Positions 8,491-15,588 of a stretch of 15,635 nucleotides of DNA are shown piece after piece. Both the position numbers and the translations under genes were made by a program. The DNA is from Pampinifervens sp037481935 (GTDB lineage: Bacteria; Aquificota; Aquificia; Aquificales; Aquificaceae), in contig NZ_JBJXCT010000017.1 in assembly GCF_046159715.1 (NCBI RefSeq), positions 1 to 15,635 of the forward strand, read 5' to 3'. Each line of letters opens with the position of its first letter. Position 1 is the stretch's first letter. The notes beneath the pieces were generated by a model. That model saw only the letters and a list, made by a program, of their open reading frames with translations, ran no database searches and was not told the DNA's origin.

Positions 8491-9601
8491 TCAATTTTTA
8501 AAACTTTGGGAGCTTGTAGCACTATCTGTCTTCTTTTTGGTTATGCTTTTTGTTATCTTTCCAAAGGGAAGGCTGGAAAGATATGTGGCAGATGAAAAAG
8601 ATAAAAACCCACAGCTTGCCCTAATTTATTTAAGGGAGCTTGATAGAATAAGGCCATCACCAGAGTTTAAGCTTATGATAGCAAAAACGAGCTTGCAGTT
8701 GGGCCACTATGAAGATGCAGAAAGGTATATAAAAGAAATAGATTACACGGCTTTAAAGGAAGAAGACCTTATAGACCTTTATTTCATTCTAAAGCGCTTA
8801 TACTTTGATACAAAAAATAAAGATTATTACGCATACGCACAAAAGGTTCTCAAAGCCCTACAAACCTCTTCCAGCCTTAAAACCTTAGAATTGGTCTACA
8901 GAGAAGCTATAGATATGGCAATGCCCTCCCTTGCTCTTTCCTCATCCCTTAGGATAAGCAGCCTCAAGAAGAATAAAGATATACTTTGGTTGGAAAGAAC
9001 ATACAAGCACGCCCTTGAGTTAAAAAACTACACGCTTGCCAAGAGATATTTGGAATATCTCATAGAAGAAGACAAGGCAAGAAGAGCCTACTGGCTAAGG
9101 GAGTATTATAACTTGGCTATGGCTATGGAGGACACTAAATTGGCTCTTGAAGTTCTTATAAACCTATATACTATAGAACCCGCAGAAAGGGAGAGGATAA
9201 AACAAAGCATAGCTTGGCTACTTTTGAAAAGCTCACAAAACCCAGAGCTTTTGTTAAAAGAGTATATGATGAAGCATCCATACCAAGAGATGTATTACAT
9301 GGACATATTGGCTACACTATATAGGGCAAAGAAGGCATATAAAAAGGCCTTTGAAGTGTATAGCGTACTGTATGAGAAGGTAAAGGACCCAAGAGAAAAG
9401 GCTCTTATTTACAAGAACATAATAGGCCTTCTTTTGGAAGCAAAAGATTACAACACTCTTAAGGATTTTATAGAAAGGAACTATGTTAACCACCTTGACA
9501 ACTTGGAGCTTTTAAAGCTTACATTGAGGGCCTCTTTGGCCACAGGAGACCCAAGCTTTGCATACAAAATAGCAAAGGACATAGCGGGGAGGATAAAATG
9601 A
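8462..9601 (+). CDS. pelB1: PelB N-terminal part: membrane-anchored TPR protein
   Basis: This 379-residue protein has a short basic N-terminus, one membrane helix (about 15-36) and then only helical TPR-like repeats to the end. That is the layout of the N-terminal part of the single 1193-residue PelB of P. aeruginosa, minus its barrel. The TPR part of PelB binds PelA and stimulates its deacetylase, so this half is expected to hold PelA near the inner membrane. The start is TTG at 8462, or GTG at 8465; GGAGG at 8451-8455 serves either, with 6 or 9 bases of spacing. It overlaps pelA by 26-29 bases and ends in ATGA shared with the next gene. The symbol is descriptive. No sequence motif defines the family; the call comes from architecture and position. 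Confidence 0.78.
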   Translation: MVKWRPVVSSQFLKLWELVALSVFFLVMLFVIFPKGRLERYVADEKDKNPQLALIYLRELDRIRPSPEFKLMIAKTSLQLGHYEDAERYIKEIDYTALKEEDLIDLYFILKRLYFDTKNKDYYAYAQKVLKALQTSSSLKTLELVYREAIDMAMPSLALSSSLRISSLKKNKDILWLERTYKHALELKNYTLAKRYLEYLIEEDKARRAYWLREYYNLAMAMEDTKLALEVLINLYTIEPAERERIKQSIAWLLLKSSQNPELLLKEYMMKHPYQEMYYMDILATLYRAKKAYKKAFEVYSVLYEKVKDPREKALIYKNIIGLLLEAKDYNTLKDFIERNYVNHLDNLELLKLTLRASLATGDPSFAYKIAKDIAGRIK

Positions 9602-12357
9602 GTAAGAGGTTCTTAAGCCTTTCCTTAGCCTTGTGCCTATTTAGTATAAGCCAGCCCATCCTTGCTACCCAAAGGACACAAGAGGTGGTAAAGAGCATAG
9701 GCACTATAAAAGTGGATGAGGAGTTGTTAAAGCTTTTGATCACAAGCCTTCTGGGAAAGGGAGGGCTGGAAGAGGCCTATAGCATATCCAAAAAGGCCAT
9801 AGAACTATTTCCAAAAAGCGCCTATTGGCTTGACCTTCACGCAAAGATATGCCTTTGGACAGGAAGGAATCAGGAGGCCTTTGAGACCTATAGCAAGCTT
9901 GCCAACCTAAGGCCTTCAAAGGATAGTATAAAAAACCTCTTTCTCATGGCCTTGGCTACAAACAGGTTTGACGTGGCAAGCCAGCTTATAAAGAAGTATG
10001 AATACTTGAGAGAAGATAGGTCTATAAAGGACCTTGTTTATATATTTGAACAGGCTGGAGAGCTAAAGGAACTCATAAGGCTTCTGGAAGGGCTTTATGA
10101 GAAAAAAAGAGACACAAGCATACTCTATAGCTTGGCTCAAATTAGTTATAACTATGGGGATGTAGAAAAGGCCTTTGAATACATGAAAAGGCTGGAAAAA
10201 GAACATGGTATTACAAGTTCGGAACAAGCAAGCCTCTATTCTAACATACTCTTTACCATGAGAAGGTATGAAAAGGCCCTTTTTGTGCTTAAAAAGTATG
10301 TCAAACTTGCAAAGGATGAAGATATAGAATACTTTGAAAACCTTTCCGACCTTGCTTGGCCTCTCAAGGATATAGAAACAGCCTTTTATGCAAGCCAAAG
10401 GCTTGAAAGCTTAGGAAAGGCAAGGCTGGTAGATTACATAAGGCTTTATATGGTCTTATACAGTAGAAAAAAATATCAAGAGGCTTCAATATATGCCAAA
10501 AGAGGTTATGAAAAATACAAAGACCTTTACCTGTTGAGTGCTTATGTACAATCCCTTGCCAATATTGAAAGGTGGGAAGAAATAGTTAGCTTTTTATCAA
10601 AAAAAGAAGAAGAGGTATTAAAGAGTTCATACCTTTCTGGACTTTATTTCAGAGCCTTATATAAGGTTGGCAAGAGGGATTATGCTACAAGCTTTCTAAA
10701 GACGGCTTTGAAAAATAGGTTTTCGGAGGACCTTTTGGCACAGGCCATATATAGCGCCATTGAAGGGTCGGACAGGAACTTGGCCATATACATAGAAAAC
10801 AACTTCAAGCAGTTTAAAGATAGGATGCCTAAGGAGTTTGCATCCTTATATACCTTTTTACAAAATGCTAAATCAGCTTTGGACCTATTGAGGGATATGA
10901 AAAGGGAAAGCTTGGAGGACCTTTTAACCTATTCGGATGTGCTTGCATTGTATGGAAGAGAAGAGGAGGCTTCTCAGATAAGGTTTTCTCTCTTTAAAAA
11001 GCTAAGCCAAGATATGGAAGATACATACAAGGACCCTAATAAGCTTTATGCCTACCTAAGGGTGGGAATATACTATATGTCCGCAAGCCAGATAGACCAA
11101 GTTCTAAGAATAGCCAAAGATTCCTTATCTAAGGTGGCCTACGAGGATATATACCAGACTTATCTTATATCACAGGACCAGCAGGACAAGCTAAGTTATA
11201 TGGCAAACATAGAAAAGAAGGAGCTAAAACCTTGGATGCAGTTAAACATAGCCTTAAACTACGACGACAGAGACAAGCAAAAGGAGCTGTTGGAAAAGTA
11301 TGTGGATATACTACCCATAAGGGATAGGGTGGAGGCTTTAAGGCGCACTGGACAGTTAAAAGAGGCTGGAGCCTACGCCTTTAAGGGTCTGGAAGAAAAT
11401 AGAGAAGACTATCTCCTTTATAAACAGTTCAGAGATCTGGCAAGGGAGCATTATTCCTTGTTTGAAGATGAGCTTTCCTATGTAAACTTTGGTGATGTAT
11501 TCTTTTTGAGGAACTATATAAACCTAAGACACTATATGGCTAAAGGTATATACTTGCTCTATGACTCAGACAGCTGGCTAAGGCTTTCTAACAAAAATGC
11601 ATCTATTAAGAGAACAGAAAATACACTTTTTAATCGGATAAAACTGAGGAAGGTGTTTGATAAAAGCTATGTGGAGGCTGGCTTTTCTTACCTTTCTTCC
11701 CTTAGAGGTGTGGGGGGCTTTTCTCTTGGATATGGCACCTACCTTTCCAATAGGACAAGCCTTCAAGCAAGTCTTGACGTAAACCAGCCTTCTTATGAAA
11801 GCATATACATGTTGCAAGGTGGAATGAAGGATAGCTTTTCTCTGTCAATACAACATGGCCTTAGCAGTAGGCTATTTCTGAGTATGAAGAGTTCTTATGA
11901 AAGCTATAAATCTCAAGACTACAAGCATGTTGGCACAGGTTTTATAAACTATGGTGAAGTGTATTATAAGCTTAGAGTAGGCTATCCAGATTATACCCTT
12001 AGGGCTTTTATTCAAGGCAACATGTATAGAGAAAAGGAGAGAACAAAGGGTGTTATAGATGAGATGGTTTTTGTTCCAAGCCCTGATGTTTTGCCAGAAA
12101 GTTATGGCCTTCTGGGTGTTGGTTTTTCCTTTGGCTTTGACAACAAGGACAACTATGTGAGGGTAGTAAGACCCTTCCTTGATGTTAGCTTAAGCCTTGA
12201 TACGCGTAAAAGGCTTGGTTTTAATCTTCTTGGTGGCATAGGTGGTACCATCCTTAGACAAGATAACCTTTCCTTTGGTCTGTCTTATACCACCAACTTT
12301 ATGGGAAGTAGGAATAACCTTTGGGGAAGCTTTATCAAATACTTAAGATTGTATTAA
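9598..12357 (+). CDS. pelB2: PelB C-terminal part: secreted TPR plus beta-barrel porin
   Basis: The 919-residue product starts with its own Sec signal peptide (basic SKR, hydrophobic core, cleavage near LAT at 22-24). TPR-like helical repeats run from about 40 to 620. From about 630 to the end the sequence turns to alternating polar/aromatic beta strands with glycine turns and finishes in an aromatic residue (Tyr919), typical of an outer-membrane barrel inserted by BAM. P. aeruginosa PelB ends in a 16-strand barrel capped by PelC, so this protein should be the Pel exit pore. GGGGAGG at 9586-9592 lies five bases before the ATG, which shares ATGA with the pelB1 stop. The strong ribosome site and separate signal peptide show a real second gene, not a sequencing frameshift. 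The symbol is descriptive. Confidence 0.85.
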   Translation: MSKRFLSLSLALCLFSISQPILATQRTQEVVKSIGTIKVDEELLKLLITSLLGKGGLEEAYSISKKAIELFPKSAYWLDLHAKICLWTGRNQEAFETYSKLANLRPSKDSIKNLFLMALATNRFDVASQLIKKYEYLREDRSIKDLVYIFEQAGELKELIRLLEGLYEKKRDTSILYSLAQISYNYGDVEKAFEYMKRLEKEHGITSSEQASLYSNILFTMRRYEKALFVLKKYVKLAKDEDIEYFENLSDLAWPLKDIETAFYASQRLESLGKARLVDYIRLYMVLYSRKKYQEASIYAKRGYEKYKDLYLLSAYVQSLANIERWEEIVSFLSKKEEEVLKSSYLSGLYFRALYKVGKRDYATSFLKTALKNRFSEDLLAQAIYSAIEGSDRNLAIYIENNFKQFKDRMPKEFASLYTFLQNAKSALDLLRDMKRESLEDLLTYSDVLALYGREEEASQIRFSLFKKLSQDMEDTYKDPNKLYAYLRVGIYYMSASQIDQVLRIAKDSLSKVAYEDIYQTYLISQDQQDKLSYMANIEKKELKPWMQLNIALNYDDRDKQKELLEKYVDILPIRDRVEALRRTGQLKEAGAYAFKGLEENREDYLLYKQFRDLAREHYSLFEDELSYVNFGDVFFLRNYINLRHYMAKGIYLLYDSDSWLRLSNKNASIKRTENTLFNRIKLRKVFDKSYVEAGFSYLSSLRGVGGFSLGYGTYLSNRTSLQASLDVNQPSYESIYMLQGGMKDSFSLSIQHGLSSRLFLSMKSSYESYKSQDYKHVGTGFINYGEVYYKLRVGYPDYTLRAFIQGNMYREKERTKGVIDEMVFVPSPDVLPESYGLLGVGFSFGFDNKDNYVRVVRPFLDVSLSLDTRKRLGFNLLGGIGGTILRQDNLSFGLSYTTNFMGSRNNLWGSFIKYLRLY

Positions 12358-12380
12358 CAAGCTTTGTATAGTGTTATAAT
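12354..12380 (+). promoter_or_regulatory. probable promoter of tRNA-Lys
   Basis: A perfect TATAAT lies at 12375-12380, about 20 bases before the tRNA. The best -35 candidate is TTAACA (12354-12359), with a short 15-base spacer, overlapping the pelB2 stop codon (12355-12357). No terminator hairpin separates pelB2 from this promoter, so pel transcripts may also read into the tRNA. Confidence 0.55.
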
Positions 12381-12399
12381 ATATTCTTAGTAGCGGTTA

Positions 12400-12472
12400 G
12401 GGTCGGTAGCTCAGCTGGCAGAGCAACGGACTCTTAATCCGTGGGCCGAGGGTTCGAATCCCTCCCGACCCA
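12400..12472 (+). tRNA. tRNA-Lys (anticodon CTT)
   Basis: A full cloverleaf folds. The acceptor GGGTCGG (12400-12406) pairs with CCGACCC (12465-12471). The D stem is GCTC/GAGC. The anticodon stem ACGGA/TCCGT carries loop CTCTTAA, with anticodon CTT at 12433-12435. The variable loop has five bases and the T arm is GAGGG-TTCGAAT-CCCTC. Base 12472 (A) is the discriminator and the 3' CCA is not encoded. It reads AAG codons. The glgB open frame on the other strand overlaps 12434-12472. Confidence 0.97.
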
Positions 12473-14350
12473 TTTAAAGATGACCACAGCAAGGGGAGGA
12501 AGGGTAAGCCTTAAAGAATAAGGCCTGTTGTGAAAGGGTATATTTTCTGCGTAAACACCCCCAAAGTTTCCAAGGTTGCTACCACCATAGATGTATGAGT
12601 CTGTGTTCAAAAGCTCTTTCCAGAAGCCTTCTCTTGGCACTCCAACCCTGTAATCAAAGCGTGGCACAGGTGTGAAATTGCATACAACAAGGATGAGGTC
12701 TCCATAAGAAGACTTTCTAAGATAGCTTATTATGCTTTTTTCCCAATCATGGAAATCCACCCATTCAAAACCATGAGGTTCGCAATCAAGCTCATGTAGA
12801 GCCTTCTCTTCCCTGTAGAATCTGTTTAAATCCTTTACAAGCCTTTGAATTCCCCTGTGGCTATCATAGTTTAACAGGTGCCAGTCAAGGCTTTCCTCAT
12901 GGCTCCACTCCCTCCACTGGGCGAATTCACCGCCCATAAAAAGAAGCTTTTTGCCGGGATGTGTCCACATGTAGGCAAAAAGAAGCCTGAGGTTTGCAAA
13001 CTTCTGCCAGTAGTCACCTGGCATTTTAGAAATCAATGAGCCCTTTCCATGAACCACCTCGTCATGGGAAAGGGGAAGTATAAAGTTTTCATAGAAGGCA
13101 TACCAGATGCTGAAGGTGAGCTGATGGTGATGGTACTTCCTGTATATGGGGTCCTTGGACATGTAAAAGAGGGTGTCATTCATCCAGCCCATGTTCCACT
13201 TAAAACCAAAACCAAGCCCGCCAAGGTATGCCGGCCTGCTCACCATAGGAAAGGCTGTGGACTCCTCTGCCACCGTCTGGATACCTTCAAAGTTCCCGTA
13301 GAGGCATACGTTGAACTTTCTCAAAAAGTCTATTGCCTCAAGGTTTTCCTTTCCTCCATAGATGTTGGGGACCCACTCGTGCCTTGAGTAGTCCAGGTAG
13401 AGCATGCTTGCCACCGCATCAACTCTTAGTCCATCCACATGGTACTTTTCAAGCCAGAAATGAGCTGAACTCAGAAGAAAAGAACGCACCTCACCTTTCC
13501 CATAGTCAAAAATGTAGCTATGCCAGTCAGGGTGCCAGCCCTTCCTCCAGTCTCCATACTCATAGAGGTGTGTTCCATCAAAGTAGGCAAGCCCGTGCCC
13601 GTCTGTGGGAAAGTGTGAGGGGACCCAGTCCAGTATGACGCCAATGCCCTGCTGATGCAGGTAGTCCACAAGATACATGAAGTCCTGGGGCGTGCCGTAG
13701 CGGGATGTGGGTGCAAAGTAGCCGGTAATCTGATAACCCCATGAGCCATAAAAGGGGTGCTCCATAACGGGCAAAAACTCCACATGGGTAAAGCCCATCT
13801 CCTTCACATACTGGGCAAGAAGTGGAGCAAGCTCCTTGTAGCTCAGCCACCTGTTGCCTTCCTCCGGAACCCTCCTCCACGAACCAAGATGAACCTCATA
13901 TATGCTTATGGGTGCCCGATGGTGGTTGAGCTCCTTCCTCCTTCTTAGCCACTCATCGCCCTGCCAGCTGTAGCTGAGGTCCCACACCACAGAGGCGGTG
14001 CCCGGCGGTTTTTCATGAAAAAAGCCAAAAGGGTCCGCTCTGTCTGTCCAGTAGCCCCAATGGGTGTAGAGGTGGTATTTGTATTTATGACCTTTTCTAA
14101 CGCCCTCCACAAAGCCTTCCCATATGCCAGAGCCATCCTCCCTTCTTTTCAGGGGAAGAGACCACTTGTCCCAGCCGTTGAAGTCTCCAAAGACAAAAAC
14201 CTGCTCTGCATGAGGCGCCCAGAGGGCAAAGTAAGCACCATCCTCAAAAAGATGACAGCCCAGTTTTTCATAGAGCCTGCAGTGAGAACCTTCCCTGAAA
14301 AGATAAACATCGTAGTCCGTAAGAAGGGAGAAGTGGTGGCTCACAGCCAT
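12434..14350 (-). CDS. glgB: 1,4-alpha-glucan branching enzyme
   Basis: GlgB transfers alpha-1,4 glucan segments to form alpha-1,6 branches in glycogen. The 638-residue reading has an N-terminal CBM48-like domain (WAPHAEQVFVFGDFNGWD at about 44-61), the GH13 barrel and a C-terminal beta domain. GH13 motifs are DWVPSHF (D241), GLRVDAV (nucleophile D311), AEES (acid/base E362) and LSHDEVVHGK (H429, D430). It closely resembles Aquifex GlgB as I recall it. I chose the ATG at 14350 (MAVSHHFSLLTDYDVYLF), because family members start just before this LLTDYDVYLF segment; the frame stays open upstream to 14485 but that part overlaps the HEPN gene. No ribosome site is obvious. The last twelve codons are the complement of tRNA-Lys, so the ancestral end is probably near 12465-12475. 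No other glycogen gene is adjacent. Confidence 0.93.
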   Translation of the reverse strand: MAVSHHFSLLTDYDVYLFREGSHCRLYEKLGCHLFEDGAYFALWAPHAEQVFVFGDFNGWDKWSLPLKRREDGSGIWEGFVEGVRKGHKYKYHLYTHWGYWTDRADPFGFFHEKPPGTASVVWDLSYSWQGDEWLRRRKELNHHRAPISIYEVHLGSWRRVPEEGNRWLSYKELAPLLAQYVKEMGFTHVEFLPVMEHPFYGSWGYQITGYFAPTSRYGTPQDFMYLVDYLHQQGIGVILDWVPSHFPTDGHGLAYFDGTHLYEYGDWRKGWHPDWHSYIFDYGKGEVRSFLLSSAHFWLEKYHVDGLRVDAVASMLYLDYSRHEWVPNIYGGKENLEAIDFLRKFNVCLYGNFEGIQTVAEESTAFPMVSRPAYLGGLGFGFKWNMGWMNDTLFYMSKDPIYRKYHHHQLTFSIWYAFYENFILPLSHDEVVHGKGSLISKMPGDYWQKFANLRLLFAYMWTHPGKKLLFMGGEFAQWREWSHEESLDWHLLNYDSHRGIQRLVKDLNRFYREEKALHELDCEPHGFEWVDFHDWEKSIISYLRKSSYGDLILVVCNFTPVPRFDYRVGVPREGFWKELLNTDSYIYGGSNLGNFGGVYAENIPFHNRPYSLRLTLPPLAVVIFKWVGRDSNPRPTD

Positions 14351-14355
14351 GTGAA

Positions 14356-14371
14356 TATGATAGCTTAAAAT
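14356..14371 (+). promoter_or_regulatory. candidate -10 boxes before the HEPN gene
   Basis: Only 27 bases separate the divergent glgB and HEPN starts. In this gap TAAAAT (14366-14371) would place a transcription start at about the HEPN ATG (14378), giving a leaderless message; TATGAT (14356-14361) would give a leader of about ten bases. No Shine-Dalgarno sequence precedes either gene. The -35 region would lie in the glgB coding sequence and is not evident. Confidence 0.25.
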
Positions 14372-14377
14372 TTTTCC

Positions 14378-14776
14378 ATGAACCGCTGGAAAGACTGGTG
14401 GGAGCAGGCTCTCAGAGACAGAGAGAAGGCAGAGCTTGACCTTGAGCATGGATATTACGAGTGGGCTTGCTTTACAGCCCAGCAATCTGCAGAAAAAGCT
14501 CTAAAAGCCTTCTCCATGTATAAGGGTTTTGAACCTTGGGGTCATTCTCTGCTTGCCCTTTTGAAAGCCCTCAGGCAGGCCGGTTTTGAGTTTCCCCCCA
14601 AGCTAGAAAGCTCAGCAAAGAGGCTTGACCTTTACTACATTCCCACGAGATACCCTAACGGTCTGCCGGCGGGTAAGCCTTCAGAATACTACACGGAGGA
14701 GGAAGCCATTGATGCACTCAATGCGTGCGACCATATACTCAGATGGTGCAAAACTCATATACCTGAAGAGGGATGA
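14378..14776 (+). CDS. HEPN-domain protein, likely toxin of a HEPN-MNT pair
   Basis: The 132-residue all-helical protein shows the HEPN pattern: a DWWEQALRDREKAELDL opening helix (6-22), YYEWACFTAQQSAEKALKAF (26-45), GHSLLALL (55-62) and the YYIPTRYPNG stretch (86-95). Near the C-terminus R122-WCKT-H127 forms an Rx4H motif, the ribonuclease signature of many HEPN toxins. HEPN proteins encoded just upstream of an MNT nucleotidyltransferase are usually RNA-cutting toxins neutralised by the partner, often by AMPylation. Whether this one is active is inference. The ATG at 14378 is set by homology of the first helix; no ribosome site precedes it. The MNT reading frame begins inside its 3' end. Confidence 0.85.
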   Translation: MNRWKDWWEQALRDREKAELDLEHGYYEWACFTAQQSAEKALKAFSMYKGFEPWGHSLLALLKALRQAGFEFPPKLESSAKRLDLYYIPTRYPNGLPAGKPSEYYTEEEAIDALNACDHILRWCKTHIPEEG

Positions 14777-15077
14777 GCTCCTCAGGAACCTTGAGAGCCT
14801 TGCTCAGGAGCTCGCCAGAGAAATTCCAGAGGTAGACGCTCTGTATCTTTTTGGTTCTCTTGCAAGGGGTGAACAAAGGGGATTAAGCGATGTGGACCTT
14901 CTTGCGGTGGTGAGTGTGCCCCTCAACAGGTCCAACTTCTGGAAGGTGTATGAGAGGGTGTTTAACTTTATGGCGGATAGGTTACAGCTGGAGTTTGACC
15001 TCATTGTGGTAGAGAAAAATAAGGCGGAGGAAACCCTCAGAAGGCTCGGGACTTACCTTCTTATCTCAAAAACTTGA
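14712..15077 (+). CDS. minimal nucleotidyltransferase (MNT), likely antitoxin
   Basis: The core YLFGSLARGEQRGLSDVD is the nucleotidyltransferase G-S-x10-D-x-D motif: G48, S49, D60 and D62 in the 121-residue reading, with the third acid D96 in FDLIVVE. This small fold transfers a nucleotide, typically AMP, to a partner; with the HEPN gene just upstream, the HEPN protein is the expected target. I chose ATG 14712 because GGAGGAGGAA (14696-14704) sits about seven bases upstream. ATG 14721 and non-standard starts near 14760 are alternatives, since the conserved domain begins only around residue 20. The frame is open back to 14625, but that part is antecedent HEPN coding DNA in another frame. It overlaps the HEPN gene by 65 bases and the minus-strand dsrE-like gene by 25. 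Confidence 0.85.
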   Translation: MHSMRATIYSDGAKLIYLKRDELLRNLESLAQELAREIPEVDALYLFGSLARGEQRGLSDVDLLAVVSVPLNRSNFWKVYERVFNFMADRLQLEFDLIVVEKNKAEETLRRLGTYLLISKT

Positions 15078-15541
15078 GGAATCATAAGAGCGTAGCCCTG
15101 CAGTTGCCAGTGGATTATCTCTGTTATGGCAGAGGGGACAAGCTCCACAAAGGGATAAAAATCCTTTTCAGAAAGACCGTATATCTGCTCTGCAGCCATC
15201 TTGCATACCTTGAATTTGACCCCATACAGGCTCAGGCTCTCAAGCCTCTCCACTATGTCTGCATACTGGTCTCTGTTTCTTGTAGCGAATACAGGAAGCT
15301 CCCTGCCATGGGAAACCACCACTATCTGAATGTCTTCGGGGCTGTAGTTGTAGGGTGGGTTGGTAAGCACAAAAATAACGTTCGATATCCACCCCAGCGC
15401 TGGCCTTATTTTCTCTGGATGGTCCAGAAACAGCTCATAGACCACTTTGAAAGGCACTGTATAGGGCGTCTGAACAGACTTACCATGTGGCTGAGCGTGG
15501 GCAAAAAACAAAAACAAAAGCAATCCGAATATTACTTTCAT
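15053..15541 (-). CDS. secreted DsrE-family protein
   Basis: The 162-residue product has a clear Sec signal peptide (hydrophobic core 4-14, cleavage after AHA16). The remainder fits the DsrE/DsrF-like fold: VVYELFLDHPEKI, a hydrophobic strand ending in VVSHG (75-79), then VKFKVCKMAAE with Cys113 where many members carry the sulfur-binding cysteine, and an ending IIHWQLQGYALMIP typical of these short proteins. DsrE-like proteins take part in sulfur relay or sulfide-related chemistry; a periplasmic one in a probable sulfur- or hydrogen-oxidising thermophile would fit, but the substrate is not shown. GAGGAGG (15555-15549, minus strand) lies seven bases before the ATG. Its upstream DNA is the right inverted repeat. 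It overlaps the MNT gene tail to tail by 25 bases. Confidence 0.8.
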   Translation of the reverse strand: MKVIFGLLLFLFFAHAQPHGKSVQTPYTVPFKVVYELFLDHPEKIRPALGWISNVIFVLTNPPYNYSPEDIQIVVVSHGRELPVFATRNRDQYADIVERLESLSLYGVKFKVCKMAAEQIYGLSEKDFYPFVELVPSAITEIIHWQLQGYALMIPQVFEIRR

Positions 15542-15559
15542 TTCTTCGCCTCCTCACCT

Positions 15560-15588
15560 ATAATAACCCGAGTTGCAAGTTATAAGAA
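15560..15588 (-). promoter_or_regulatory. promoter of the dsrE-like gene
   Basis: On the minus strand TATTAT (15565-15560) occupies the same register as the pelC TATAAT, and the same weak -35 (TTCTTA, 15588-15583) lies 17 bases upstream within the repeat. The two promoters are identical until the middle of the -10 box. The leader would be only about 12 bases, barely containing the ribosome site, so the true start may lie slightly upstream. Confidence 0.45.

Noticed and set aside
8462..12357. pelB broken by a frameshift or sequencing error
   Set aside because: The second reading frame opens with a complete signal peptide, a strong ribosome site and an ATGA junction, and the first ends cleanly. 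A broken single gene would not show these.
12508..12524. Hairpin GCCTTA-N5-TAAGGC as a terminator for the tRNA
   Set aside because: It has only six pairs, no T tract follows on the plus strand, and it lies in the conserved C-terminal coding region of glgB.
13049..14368. Plus-strand open frames across glgB (13049, 13333, 13757, 14015) and the minus-strand frames across the pel genes
   Set aside because: They lie opposite or out of frame with strongly identified genes, lack ribosome sites and show no recognisable protein features.
14351..14485. Longer glgB start at 14485
   Set aside because: The extra 45 residues are unlike any branching enzyme N-terminus and lie opposite the HEPN coding sequence.
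14625..14711. Longer MNT start at 14625
   Set aside because: The added residues (arginine- and threonine-rich) are an out-of-frame reading of the conserved HEPN gene and precede the ribosome site at 14696.
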